Shown: piece by piece, positions 45,465 through 54,157 of the stretch
Numbering within the stretch: the stretch's first letter is position 1
Layout: the number at the start of each line of letters is the position of its first letter
Assembly: GCF_001262605.1 (NCBI RefSeq)
Contig: NZ_LGTC01000001.1
Coordinates: 4,598,001 to 4,662,000 of the forward strand
Reading direction: 5' to 3'
DNA: 64,000 bases
From: Pseudobacteroides cellulosolvens ATCC 35603 = DSM 2933
GTDB lineage: Bacteria > Bacillota > Clostridia > Acetivibrionales > DSM-2933
Notes under the pieces: generated by a model
Database searches by the model: none
What the model was told of the DNA's origin: nothing
Seen by the model: the letters and a program-made list of their open reading frames with translations, nothing else
Translations under genes and position numbers: made by a program

Positions 45465-46450
45465 ACCAGTTTCCTCCTTTCAGGCAGCAAACATGCTGCT
45501 GTAAATAACAATATTCCGGCACCCAAAAAGTACTGGTATTGGGATTTAAGCCTCTTAATTTTGTCCGTCTTTGATGTATCTCGCTTTAAAGATCCTATAT
45601 CCTTTAATAGATTTTGAATCTCATCACCTGAAAGAGACGCCTGATAATAGGTACCGTTACCTATATCAGCCAATTTTTTAAGTATATCTGCATTTAACCG
45701 TGATGTGACAAAATCTCCTTTGTTATCTTTCTTGTAGCTTATACGTTGATTGCTTTTCTCATCATACACAGGTATCAAACCGCCTTTATCAGACCCAACA
45801 CCTATAGTAAAGACTTTCAGCTGTTTATCCTTTATATTTTTAACAACCTCCTGGCTGTTTGAATCTAATTCCTCACCATCACTTAAAACTATTATAACCC
45901 TGTCGGCACTTGTAACCCTTTTAAAGGAGCTATCAGCAAGCTTTATGGCAGAAGCTATATTGGTGCCTCCCCCGGCTATCATATCCGTATCAATTACATC
46001 AAGAAACATTCTTGCCAACTGGTAGTCATCAGTCAGGGGCATCTGAACATATGCATCCTGTGAAAAAGGTATAAACCCAATCCTGTCTCCTTGAAGATTA
46101 TCAATAATACCCTCAATAATTTTCTTAACCCTGCTGATCCTGTTTGGCTGGATATCTTCGACCAGCATACTTTTTGATGTATCAATCAAAACATAAATAT
46201 CCATACCCTTTTTGCTAACCTCTGCATAACCCATAAAAATTTGAGGTCCCATCAGTGAAACTACCATTAAGCACAAGCCGAGGGTAATCAGTATGTTACG
46301 CAGCACTTTGAACGGTATGATTGTTTTTATTTTCATCACATCAAGTATTTTTTCCTTTTTCCTATAGGCCAGTATCATAACAATAAATCCAGTAATAGGA
46401 ATTAAACCGAATAGAATATATAAAGGCTGCTCAAATTCAAAATTATTCAA
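45461..46450 (-). CDS. VWA-domain membrane protein (BatB-like)
   Basis: About 329 residues. N-terminal membrane segments (about 8-25 and 55-75) are followed by a von Willebrand A domain with the metal site VLIDTSKSMLV (DXSXS) near residue 90, plus GGGTNIASAIKLA and VIIVLSDGEE. A membrane helix lies at the C-terminus. VWA domains bind partner proteins through the metal. The TTG at 46448-46450 is the likely start, with GGGGAGG seven bases upstream. It belongs to the MoxR operon, between the other VWA gene and the TPR gene. Confidence 0.88.
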   Translation of the reverse strand: MNNFEFEQPLYILFGLIPITGFIVMILAYRKKEKILDVMKIKTIIPFKVLRNILITLGLCLMVVSLMGPQIFMGYAEVSKKGMDIYVLIDTSKSMLVEDIQPNRISRVKKIIEGIIDNLQGDRIGFIPFSQDAYVQMPLTDDYQLARMFLDVIDTDMIAGGGTNIASAIKLADSSFKRVTSADRVIIVLSDGEELDSNSQEVVKNIKDKQLKVFTIGVGSDKGGLIPVYDEKSNQRISYKKDNKGDFVTSRLNADILKKLADIGNGTYYQASLSGDEIQNLLKDIGSLKRDTSKTDKIKRLKSQYQYFLGAGILLFTAACLLPERRKLV

Positions 46451-46476
46451 TGGTACACCTCCCCTTTTCAAGCATT

Positions 46477-47445
46477 CTAAGGAATCTGGACAAAATAGTA
46501 TTTATCGATAAAAATTCCTGCAAGCAGCAATAAAAGCCCGATTTCAATCAATATATAAGCCAGTTCATGGTATTGTACAAAATTGTCCTGCTGGAATTTA
46601 CTCTTTTCCAATTTGTCTATGGTTGAAAATATCTGTGCTAAAGCCTGTGGGTCCTTTGCACGGTAATACTGCCCACCTGTTGTATTTGCAACATTTTTTA
46701 AAAGCTCTTCATCCAAGCCCCCTTCAACCTGTTGGTATCTGGTTTGTCCAAAATAATCAACCGGTATAATAGTCTTATCCGATCCCACACCAATTGTATA
46801 TATTCTCACGCCTAAATCCTTGGCAAGCTGGCTGGCTGTATTGGGATCTATATCTCCAGCATTGTTATCGCCGTCGGTTACAAGTATCAATATCCTGGAT
46901 GCAGAATCGCTCTTTTTTAACCTGCTTAATCCAACCGAAACCGCCATCCCGATTGCCGTTCCGTCTTGATTGACAGATTTACTATGTACCCCTGCAAGTG
47001 ATTCCCTTAATATATTATGGTCCAGCGTTAATGGAACCCTTGTGTATGCAGTTCCTGCAAATATAACTAAAGATATTCTGTCATCATTTCTTCCTTTAAT
47101 AAAATCCTCCATGGTTTTCCTGGCAACTTCCAGCCTGTTAGGTTCAAAATCCACCGACTGCATCGATCCTGATACGTCAAGTGCCATGGTAATATCTATT
47201 CCTTTTTGAGAAGCAGGACCGGCCTTTTGAGGTAACTGGGGCCTCGCCAATGCAATCACCAATATGATAAGTCCTGACAGAATTATATATTTACCGATTT
47301 TATGCTTCACAGTCTTCCTCATTCCTGCACTCTCAAGTAGCTTAACACTGGAAAACTTTAAAACCGATCTATTTTTCCTTATTAAAAACAAAAAAACAAT
47401 TAATGGTATTAAAAGCAAAAAGTATAAGTTAGCAAACTGAATCAT
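46477..47445 (-). CDS. VWA-domain membrane protein (BatA-like)
   Basis: A 322-residue protein of the same design as its neighbour: membrane segments near 5-20 and 50-68, then a VWA domain with intact metal motif MALDVSGSMQS, DGTAIGMAVSVGL and ILVTDGDNNAG, and a C-terminal membrane helix. It overlaps the upstream gene by four bases (ATGA), showing tight coupling. Probably forms a membrane complex with the BatB-, BatC- and BatD-like proteins. Confidence 0.89.
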   Translation of the reverse strand: MIQFANLYFLLLIPLIVFLFLIRKNRSVLKFSSVKLLESAGMRKTVKHKIGKYIILSGLIILVIALARPQLPQKAGPASQKGIDITMALDVSGSMQSVDFEPNRLEVARKTMEDFIKGRNDDRISLVIFAGTAYTRVPLTLDHNILRESLAGVHSKSVNQDGTAIGMAVSVGLSRLKKSDSASRILILVTDGDNNAGDIDPNTASQLAKDLGVRIYTIGVGSDKTIIPVDYFGQTRYQQVEGGLDEELLKNVANTTGGQYYRAKDPQALAQIFSTIDKLEKSKFQQDNFVQYHELAYILIEIGLLLLLAGIFIDKYYFVQIP

Positions 47446-48233
47446 GATTTTACCTCTTTTGCGTAATCGATTTTTCTGACCAGTTCTAAGAGCAACTCCA
47501 AAAATTCCTGTTTTTTCTCCGTTCCCGCAGTAATACCCATGTATTTAAAGCGATCACTATCAGAAAGCCAATTTTGAACAGCTGGTAATACCAGCTGCAA
47601 ATCGGGTATTGACCTTATTTCTTCAATCAATTCAGATGTTGTCTTACCTCTTATGGTACATGAATACACCGTTTCAATGTACTCTTTAAAGCATTTCGTA
47701 AGTTTTGCAAGATATTCACCGTCATCTAACGATAACCCCTTAGCCTGTATTTTAAAATATCCATATGGATCTATCTGAGTTTTCTTCCTGCGTCTTATAA
47801 GCCACCACAGATTAAATCCTCCAGTCACCAGAAAGATTCCAATCAATATAAAAAACGCATATTTCCACTCAAAGGATTTTCGTGCTGCTACAGGCATTGA
47901 TTCTCCCTCGTAAATACCATCTCTTTTTATTTCCTTGAGGGCTGATTTCACATTAATCTTAATTTCCTTATTTTCTATCTTTACGGTTTTTTCACCAGGT
48001 TCAAAAGAACGGAGAGTTACCAGAAAGCTATCTTCATCTTCTTTGATATCAACTATTTCAAAACCTTTAAATTTGTCCCGCAGCTCATCTATGGTGATGT
48101 TTTGTGAAGTGACTTTCAATTCGATGAGATCACCAACAAAAATGCTCCTTTTTTCAGCTGTTGCCAAGCTGGAGAAGCAAATATAAGATATTGAAATAAT
48201 AAGCAGAAATAGTAATATTCTTGCCTTTTTCAT
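47442..48233 (-). CDS. Exported single-pass membrane protein (DUF4381-like place in operon)
   Basis: A 263-residue protein with a signal peptide (about 1-26), an external domain of about 90 residues, a membrane segment (about 124-145), and a basic stop-transfer sequence RRRKK. A cytoplasmic helical domain of about 110 residues follows (LAKLTKCFKEYIETVYSC ... WLSDSDRFKYMG). Proteins of this layout sit between DUF58 and VWA genes in MoxR operons. It overlaps both neighbours by four bases. No enzymatic motif. Confidence 0.72.
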   Translation of the reverse strand: MKKARILLFLLIISISYICFSSLATAEKRSIFVGDLIELKVTSQNITIDELRDKFKGFEIVDIKEDEDSFLVTLRSFEPGEKTVKIENKEIKINVKSALKEIKRDGIYEGESMPVAARKSFEWKYAFFILIGIFLVTGGFNLWWLIRRRKKTQIDPYGYFKIQAKGLSLDDGEYLAKLTKCFKEYIETVYSCTIRGKTTSELIEEIRSIPDLQLVLPAVQNWLSDSDRFKYMGITAGTEKKQEFLELLLELVRKIDYAKEVKS

Positions 48234-49054
48234 GTACGACTCCTTCTTCTGAAAAATTGTTTTAATGGCTTGACATAATCCTCATCGGTATATATGTTTA
48301 TATAATTCTTCTTAGGGAGACTAATGTTGCTATCCGGTCTGTAATCAGCCTTCATGTTGTCCAATACAACTGTTTCTCCAGATTCAAGATCCTCAAAGGT
48401 GAAAATGGCACCTGCAGGTATAAGTTCCTCTGCCCTGTCAACAACACGTATCAATACCAGATCATGACGGTTTGAAGTGATTTTTAAGTCCTTCTTATAC
48501 CTGTCATCATCAAGAAAGTCAGATATCAAAAACACCACACTGCGTTTTTTCTCAATCCGGTTAAAATATTGCAAAGCTTCAGCAAGATTAGTCCCATTAT
48601 GCGTAGGCTGGAAATTCAAAATATTTTCGATTATTGATAATACATGTTTTCGCCCATTCTTTGAAGGAATAAACTTTTCTACCTTTTCAGTGAAAAAAAT
48701 AACTCCAACCTTATCGTTGTTCCTGCTTGCTGAAAAAGCCAGTGTGGCTCCAACCTCAGCAATAAGCTCCTTCTTGCTTCCGAAGGAATTTGAACGTGAC
48801 ATATCAATAAGAAGAAATATGTTTAATTCACGTTCCTCGCTGAATTGCTTTACAAAAGCTTTATTATGACGAGCAGTAACATTCCAGTCAATACTCCTGA
48901 TATCGTCACCGGGATAATACTCTCTAATATCCTCAAACTCAATTCCTTTACCCCGGAACCCTGAACGGTATTCTCCCGAAAAGATTTCTTCCACCAATTT
49001 ATTGGATTTTATCTCAATTCGCCTTATTTTTCTCACGAGTTCTGTAGAAATCAT
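48230..49054 (-). CDS. DUF58 domain protein
   Basis: A 274-residue cytoplasmic protein. It has the DUF58 hallmark FEDIREYYPGDDIRSIDWNVTARHNKAFVK split across residues 41-70, then a VWA-like fold with FLLIDMSRSNSFGS and VVFLISDFLDDD. DUF58 proteins accompany MoxR ATPases almost everywhere and are thought to be their partners. It lies 14 bases after the MoxR gene. Confidence 0.9.
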   Translation of the reverse strand: MISTELVRKIRRIEIKSNKLVEEIFSGEYRSGFRGKGIEFEDIREYYPGDDIRSIDWNVTARHNKAFVKQFSEERELNIFLLIDMSRSNSFGSKKELIAEVGATLAFSASRNNDKVGVIFFTEKVEKFIPSKNGRKHVLSIIENILNFQPTHNGTNLAEALQYFNRIEKKRSVVFLISDFLDDDRYKKDLKITSNRHDLVLIRVVDRAEELIPAGAIFTFEDLESGETVVLDNMKADYRPDSNISLPKKNYINIYTDEDYVKPLKQFFRRRSRT

Positions 49055-49068
49055 ATCTAACCTCTTCT

Positions 49069-50022
49069 TTAAGGTAAATTAACCTGCTCTAAAATTTGAG
49101 TAATGATATTTTCTGAATTAATGTTTTCGGCTTCAGCTTCATATGAAAGTAAAATCCTGTGCCTTAAAACATCATAAACCATAGCCTTAATGTCATCAGG
49201 TATCACAAATCCGCGTCCTTCCATAAACGCTCTGCATTTTGCCGCTTTTATTAGGTTAATGGATGCACGGGGAGAAGCCCCACAGGAAATATATACAGAT
49301 GCTTCCCTGGTTTTGAATATAATATCCAGAACGTAATTTTTGATATTTTCATCCACATATATATTATCAACAGCCTTACGCAATTCAAATATATTTGCCC
49401 TGGTCAATATCTCATTTACTGCAGGTTCACTTGACTGCTCTTTTGAAAAACGATCTATAATGTTTCTTTCTTCATTTTTATCGGGATATTTAATTTTTAA
49501 TTTCAGCATAAACCTATCCTGTTGTGCTTCAGGTAAAGGGTAAGTTCCTTGCTGTTCAAGGGGATTTTGAGTTGCTATGACAAGAAACGGCTTGTCCAGT
49601 TCATAGGTAGTCTCTCCAATGGTAACCTGCTTTTCCTGCATCGCCTCAAGAAGTGCCGACTGTACCTTTGCTGGTGCTCTGTTGATTTCATCAGCCAGCA
49701 GCAAATTACAGAAAATCGGTCCCTTTTTTATTATAAACTCACCTGTCTTTTGATTATATATCTCAGTACCTAAAATGTCTGCCGGCAGCAAATCCGGTGT
49801 AAATTGAATCCTTTTGAAATCTACGCCGATGGTCCTGGCTATAGTACTTGCAGTCAGCGATTTGGCCAATCCCGGTATACCCTCAAGCAATATATGTCCT
49901 CCCGACAAAAGACCAATAAGTATTCTATCTACCATATATTCCTGACCGATAATAACCTTGTTTATTTCTGCTTTTAAAGCAGCAATAAGCTTCCCTTCTT
50001 CAATAAAGCTTGCATTTTCCAT
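49069..50022 (-). CDS. MoxR family AAA+ ATPase
   Basis: AAA+ chaperone-type ATPase of about 317 residues. Walker A GIPGLAKSLTA, Walker B LLLADEINRAP, sensor 1 ATQNP, the arginine stretch and sensor 2 GASPRASINLIKAAK are all visible. It leads an operon of seven genes (MoxR, DUF58, exported protein, two VWA, TPR, BatD). MoxR proteins are believed to remodel VWA-containing partners. The start at ATG 50020-50022 has GGAGAG upstream; the frame continues to 50058, with an alternative TTG. Confidence 0.9.
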   Translation of the reverse strand: MENASFIEEGKLIAALKAEINKVIIGQEYMVDRILIGLLSGGHILLEGIPGLAKSLTASTIARTIGVDFKRIQFTPDLLPADILGTEIYNQKTGEFIIKKGPIFCNLLLADEINRAPAKVQSALLEAMQEKQVTIGETTYELDKPFLVIATQNPLEQQGTYPLPEAQQDRFMLKLKIKYPDKNEERNIIDRFSKEQSSEPAVNEILTRANIFELRKAVDNIYVDENIKNYVLDIIFKTREASVYISCGASPRASINLIKAAKCRAFMEGRGFVIPDDIKAMVYDVLRHRILLSYEAEAENINSENIITQILEQVNLP

Positions 50023-50084
50023 TTGCCCGCTCTCCAATGCATTCAACCTCCCAATCAATCTATTGACATTTTAATTTCATTAAC

Positions 50085-50187
50085 TATATTAAAAGTTTTA
50101 TTAATCTTACATTTGGCAGAGCAAATTACAAACAGTTTTAGTGTAATTTGCGATAGACGAATGTAAAGATTAATCACTTTTAATATA
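50085..50187. repeat. Dispersed repeat family 2, full palindromic copy
   Basis: A 103-base imperfect palindrome. The outer arms are TATATTAAAAG (50085-50095) and CTTTTAATATA (50177-50187). Further pairs are ATTAATCTTACATT with AATGTAAAGATTAAT, and GCAAATTAC with GTAATTTGC. A related sequence lies at 30741-30825 and a fragment near 17330. The promoter of the MoxR operon must lie in or beyond it. Confidence 0.75.
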
Positions 50188-50431
50188 TTACATTATACAA
50201 TTAAAATTTTAAATCTGTATTTTGAAGCAATTATGAACAAACTGTAAAATTTCCATCCCATTGACTAAAAGTGTTTTCTTTATTAGAATGATTTTAAAGC
50301 ATCAATATTACATATGCAAAATTAGCACACCCAAATTATATGACAATTCTGCACTCTTTGGGTTATGTAGTATCAATTTACATTGAATCGGATTTTGTCT
50401 CAGCAAATTTAAGAGAGGAGAAATAAATAAG

Positions 50432-50824
50432 ATGGGTAATAAAATAGAGTTACCGGAACAAGCAATCTTATGGAAAGACAGGAAGAGAACTATATTTGGA
50501 CTGCCTTTATCCTTTACAAGGTACAGGTTGTATGAGGATAGACTTATAGTATCAAAAGGGTTTCTGAATGTGGTTGAGGAAGAAATAATGCTGTTTAGAA
50601 TCCTTGACTTCAAAATAAAACTAAGTTTAGGACAGAGAATCTTTAGAGTAGGAACAGTAGAACTATCAACATCAGACGCTACAAATAAGGAATTGCAGCT
50701 TTTGAGCATCAAGAAGCCAAGAGAAGTAAAACAGCTGATCTCCGACAAGGTTATGGAGCAAAGAAAAATACATGGGGTTAGAGGGTATGACAGCATAGAA
50801 GAAGCACCAGGAGAAAGCCTTTAA
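50432..50824 (+). CDS. Bacterial PH-domain protein
   Basis: A 130-residue protein, without signal or membrane segment, whose sequence fits a bacterial pleckstrin-homology fold of the YdbS/YdbT type: ILWKDRKRTIFGLPLSFTRYRL, EDRLIVSKGFLNVVEEEI, then FRVGTVELSTSD and a final helix. Such proteins usually lie near membranes, and the biochemical role is unknown. A GGAG site precedes the ATG. It stands alone with a hairpin after it. Confidence 0.7.
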   Translation: MGNKIELPEQAILWKDRKRTIFGLPLSFTRYRLYEDRLIVSKGFLNVVEEEIMLFRILDFKIKLSLGQRIFRVGTVELSTSDATNKELQLLSIKKPREVKQLISDKVMEQRKIHGVRGYDSIEEAPGESL

Positions 50825-50871
50825 AATTGTTCAATAGTCCAAGGATAATATCTATCATTACATATAAAAAT

Positions 50872-50910
50872 GGCACTGAGTTTTAGTGTAAAAGCTAAAA
50901 TTTAGTGCTG
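50872..50910 (+). terminator. Hairpin after the PH-domain gene
   Basis: GGCACTGAGTTTTAG and CTAAAATTTAGTGCT pair with few mismatches around a short loop and are followed by GTTTATTTATT. The rest of the 340-base gap is a very AT-rich leader ahead of the scaffoldin gene, with a GGGGGG tract at 51067-51072 and no gene. Confidence 0.65.
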
Positions 50911-51165
50911 TTTATTTATTAACCACATATCTTTATTATTACATTCTTTAATAAAAAATCAATTTTTTTCTAATTTTCCGACCCAAATATTCTTTTTTTA
51001 TGTATTTTATGTATATTAGTTAATTTAAGTTATTTTAAATAGGGAAAACAAAATTAACTAAATTTAAGGGGGGTTAGCAACGAGAAAGTAAATTAAGACT
51101 CAGGAAGATAAAGAAAATTTTAAGAAGATCTAAAAAAGTATAAATTTTAAGGAGGTTTTTAATTA

Positions 51166-52974
51166 ATGGCAGCAAAAAGGTTAATGACAGTCCTGTTAAC
51201 CGCATTAATGTTAGCAGGCAGTATTTTTTCAAATGTATCATTTGGTGCAACATCCAGCAGTTTGAAAGTATTGTTTAATAATAACGGATCAGGTGAAAGT
51301 ACAAATCAGATATACACTAGTTTTAAGTTACAAAATGTTGGAACTGGTGATATAGATCTTTCAAAAATAACTATCAAATATTATTTTACTAAAGATGATA
51401 ATAAATTAATGAAATTCTATTCCGATTATGTTAGTACTGGTTCTGCTTCAGCTACAATCAGCGATAATTTTATAGAATTGAAGCTATCTGGAGGTATTCT
51501 ATCGCCAGTTGGATCACAATATCCAAAAACCTCTGAAATGACAATTCAGGGAAGAACTGCAAATAGTGACTGGTCAAATATTGATCAGTCCAATGACTTC
51601 TCATACACAGGAGCTATGTCACAGTATGCGGAAAATTCAAATATCGCTGTATTTGAATCCGGTACACTTATTTTCGGTACTATACCTGGAGGAACTATAA
51701 CTAATCCACCTTCTACATATCTACCAACTAACACTCCGACCCCTGCAGTGACAAAAGGTGCCACACCAACAAGACCAGGCACAACTTCAAAAGGTGAGGT
51801 ATATCTATCGGTAGATAAAGTAAAAGCATCTGTTGGAGATATAATAGCAGCTACATTAAGTGCGAAAAACTTTGATAATGTATCAGGATACCAGGCAAAT
51901 ATAAAATATGACCCATCTGTGTTACAACCTGTATACCTTGATGGAACTCCATATGATAACACATCATCACCGGAATTGGGAACATTGTTAAATAAGAGAT
52001 ACAACGGAACTGATATGGCATCAAATGATCTTAATAATGGAAAACTTACTTTTGGAAGAACTTATTTGTCTTTAGATGCTTATAAAGCTTCTGGGGTAAA
52101 AGAAAACACAGGATCATTGGCTGTTATAGGGTTTAAAGTGCTTAAGGCTGTATCAACTAAGTTAACTTTAGAAGATGCACCAACCCTCACAAATTCAGTA
52201 GGTGGAACAATGGTATTTGATTGGGATGGTAAGCAGTTAGCAGGCTATGCAGTAACACAGAATGTAGAAATCAATTCAGGAAACATTCCATCTGTAACAC
52301 CTACAAAGCAAGCTGCAACACCTACAAAACGTACAACACCCACAAAGCGTGCAACACCCACAAAACGTGCAACACCTACAAAACGTGTAACACCTACAAA
52401 GCCGGTTGCGACGCCTACAAAAGCTGTTGCAACACCTACAAAGCAGATAGCAACACCCACTCCAACAAAGCCAGGACAAACTTCAAAGGGTGAAGTATAT
52501 TTATCAGTAGATAAAACAAAGGCAGCTGTTGGAGATATAATAGCAGCTACATTAAATGTAAAGGGTTTTGATAATGTATCCGGTTACCAGGCAAATATAA
52601 AATATGACCCATCTGTGTTACAACCAGTATATCTTGATGGCACACCATATGATAATGCATCATCGCCAGAATTAGGAACATTGTTAAATAAGAGATACAG
52701 CGGAACAGATATGGCTTCAAATGATCTAAGTAATGGAAAACTTACTTTTGGAAGAACTTATATGGCGTTAGCATCATATAAAGCTTCTGGCGTTAAAGAG
52801 AACACAGGATCATTGGCAACTATAGGATTTAAGGTTCTAAAAGTTACATCAACGAAGATAACATTAGAAAACTCACCAAGCCTAACAAGTCCAGTAGTTG
52901 GAACCATGTTATTTGATTGGGATGGCCAGCAGTTAGCAGGCTATGCTGTAACTCAAGCACAATCAATCAATTGA
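51166..52974 (+). CDS. Secreted scaffoldin: CBM3-like module plus two type II-like cohesins
   Basis: Exported 602-residue protein. Order: signal peptide (about 1-27); CBM3-like module (about 30-170); a Thr/Pro linker; cohesin 1 (about 207-368); a linker with repeated TPTKRA units (about 375-440); cohesin 2 (about 444-602). Both cohesins show the type II pattern SGYQANIKYDPSVLQPVY and FGRTY, then KASGVKENTGSLA and a GFKVLK strand. No dockerin, SLH domain or sortase signal is present, so it should be a free, two-site scaffold. It would bind type II dockerins such as that of the GH5 enzyme at 36401. AAGGAGG precedes the ATG. Confidence 0.92.
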   Translation: MAAKRLMTVLLTALMLAGSIFSNVSFGATSSSLKVLFNNNGSGESTNQIYTSFKLQNVGTGDIDLSKITIKYYFTKDDNKLMKFYSDYVSTGSASATISDNFIELKLSGGILSPVGSQYPKTSEMTIQGRTANSDWSNIDQSNDFSYTGAMSQYAENSNIAVFESGTLIFGTIPGGTITNPPSTYLPTNTPTPAVTKGATPTRPGTTSKGEVYLSVDKVKASVGDIIAATLSAKNFDNVSGYQANIKYDPSVLQPVYLDGTPYDNTSSPELGTLLNKRYNGTDMASNDLNNGKLTFGRTYLSLDAYKASGVKENTGSLAVIGFKVLKAVSTKLTLEDAPTLTNSVGGTMVFDWDGKQLAGYAVTQNVEINSGNIPSVTPTKQAATPTKRTTPTKRATPTKRATPTKRVTPTKPVATPTKAVATPTKQIATPTPTKPGQTSKGEVYLSVDKTKAAVGDIIAATLNVKGFDNVSGYQANIKYDPSVLQPVYLDGTPYDNASSPELGTLLNKRYSGTDMASNDLSNGKLTFGRTYMALASYKASGVKENTGSLATIGFKVLKVTSTKITLENSPSLTSPVVGTMLFDWDGQQLAGYAVTQAQSIN

Positions 52975-53007
52975 GGAATAAAGGGCACACCTTGATTATA
53001 TGATTTT

Positions 53008-53058
53008 AAAGCTCCATTTTGGTATAGATCCAGGTCTATGCCAAAATGGAGCTTTTTT
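53008..53058 (+). terminator. Strong terminator after the scaffoldin gene
   Basis: AAAGCTCCATTTTGG, then TATAGA, pairs with TCTAT and CCAAAATGGAGCTTTTTT. This makes about 20 base pairs with a short loop and a T run. Confidence 0.93.
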
Positions 53059-53264
53059 CTCTTAAAACCTTTGAATTAATTTTTCCTTGAGAAAACTTTT
53101 CAACATGTTGGTCAGTTTTCCATGATGAATTTTTCATATTAGAAAAGCAAAGTATATTGGTCATAATACTAATTTATATCACAAATTAATTTAAGGCGTT
53201 GAAATATCTCTAGAGAAGTGTTAAATTGAATTAAGAATTATTATTTTATGAGGAGGCTATACAA

Positions 53265-53915
53265 TTGTCAAGACTACCAATCAAACTTACATTTGGAGAA
53301 GAAGTTGCAAATGCTATAACTCATGGCATAGCATCATTACTTGTATTGTTTTTCATGCCATGGGTATCTATCGTAGCCTACACCAAGGGCGACTCAATAT
53401 ACGATGTTATTGGTGTTACTATCTTTTGTGTATCAATATTTCTTATGTTTCTGATGTCAACGTTTTATCACATAATGGAACATGAGACTAAGCACAAAAA
53501 AGTAATGAGAATATTTGATCATATATTTATATATGTAGCAATAGCAGGTACATATACCCCTATAGCAATCTCTGTAATAGGCGGTTGGCAAGCTATTGTT
53601 ATACTATCCATACAATGGGCTATGGTCTTATTCGGTATACTTTATAAATCCATTTCGAAAAAATCAATGCCCAAATTCTCATTAACTATATATCTGATTA
53701 TGGGTTGGACTCTTATTATCTTCATGCCGCTGTTCTTCCACAAAGCTAATCGCCTGCTTTTTTGGCTTATTCTTGCGGGAGGAGCACTTTATTCTGCCGG
53801 TGCAGCAATCTACGCACGCAAGGGTTTTAAGTACCACCATATGGTATGGCATTTATTTGTATTTTTAGGAGCACTAACTCATTTTATCGGCATATGCTTC
53901 TTTATGTATAAATAA
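53265..53915 (+). CDS. Hemolysin III family membrane protein
   Basis: A 216-residue protein of the hemolysin III/PAQR family with seven membrane segments. Conserved pieces are EEVANAITHGIASL at the start, LMSTFYHIMEHETKHKKVMR, DHIFIYVAIAGTYTPIA, and the final HHMVWHLFVFLGALTHFIG; the His residues of the first and last bind metal in the family. Despite the name, lysis is unproven for most members, which may act as lipid hydrolases. TTG start with GAGGAGG upstream. Confidence 0.9.
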   Translation: MSRLPIKLTFGEEVANAITHGIASLLVLFFMPWVSIVAYTKGDSIYDVIGVTIFCVSIFLMFLMSTFYHIMEHETKHKKVMRIFDHIFIYVAIAGTYTPIAISVIGGWQAIVILSIQWAMVLFGILYKSISKKSMPKFSLTIYLIMGWTLIIFMPLFFHKANRLLFWLILAGGALYSAGAAIYARKGFKYHHMVWHLFVFLGALTHFIGICFFMYK

Positions 53916-54157
53916 TTGGCTCTATCGCTGAGAATTTAAATAAGCTCAAAAGAGTGTTTTCAGAATATTTGCAGATCACCTGAAAATACCAGTAAATATT
54001 TAACTACATATATTTAGTAGTATTGATCGATTTAGGAACTAAATGATATAATTAACTTATTCTTTAGTCATTTTATTTTTTGATTAACAAAGATACTACC
54101 AGATTAATTCCATAGAATTTTCTCATAAGATTTATAAAAGAACGGAGATGTTCACTG

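Noticed and set aside
50308..50796. 162-codon minus-strand frame
   Set aside because: It is antisense to the PH-domain gene, which has a good ribosome site and a sensible fold.
52245..52479. Two minus-strand Cys- and Val-rich frames inside the scaffoldin
   Set aside because: They are shadows of the TPTKRA linker repeat in the scaffoldin gene.
53916..54157. Possible T-box or other riboswitch ahead of the DAHP synthase gene
   Set aside because: No T-box sequence, specifier stem or terminator/antiterminator pair could be found by eye.
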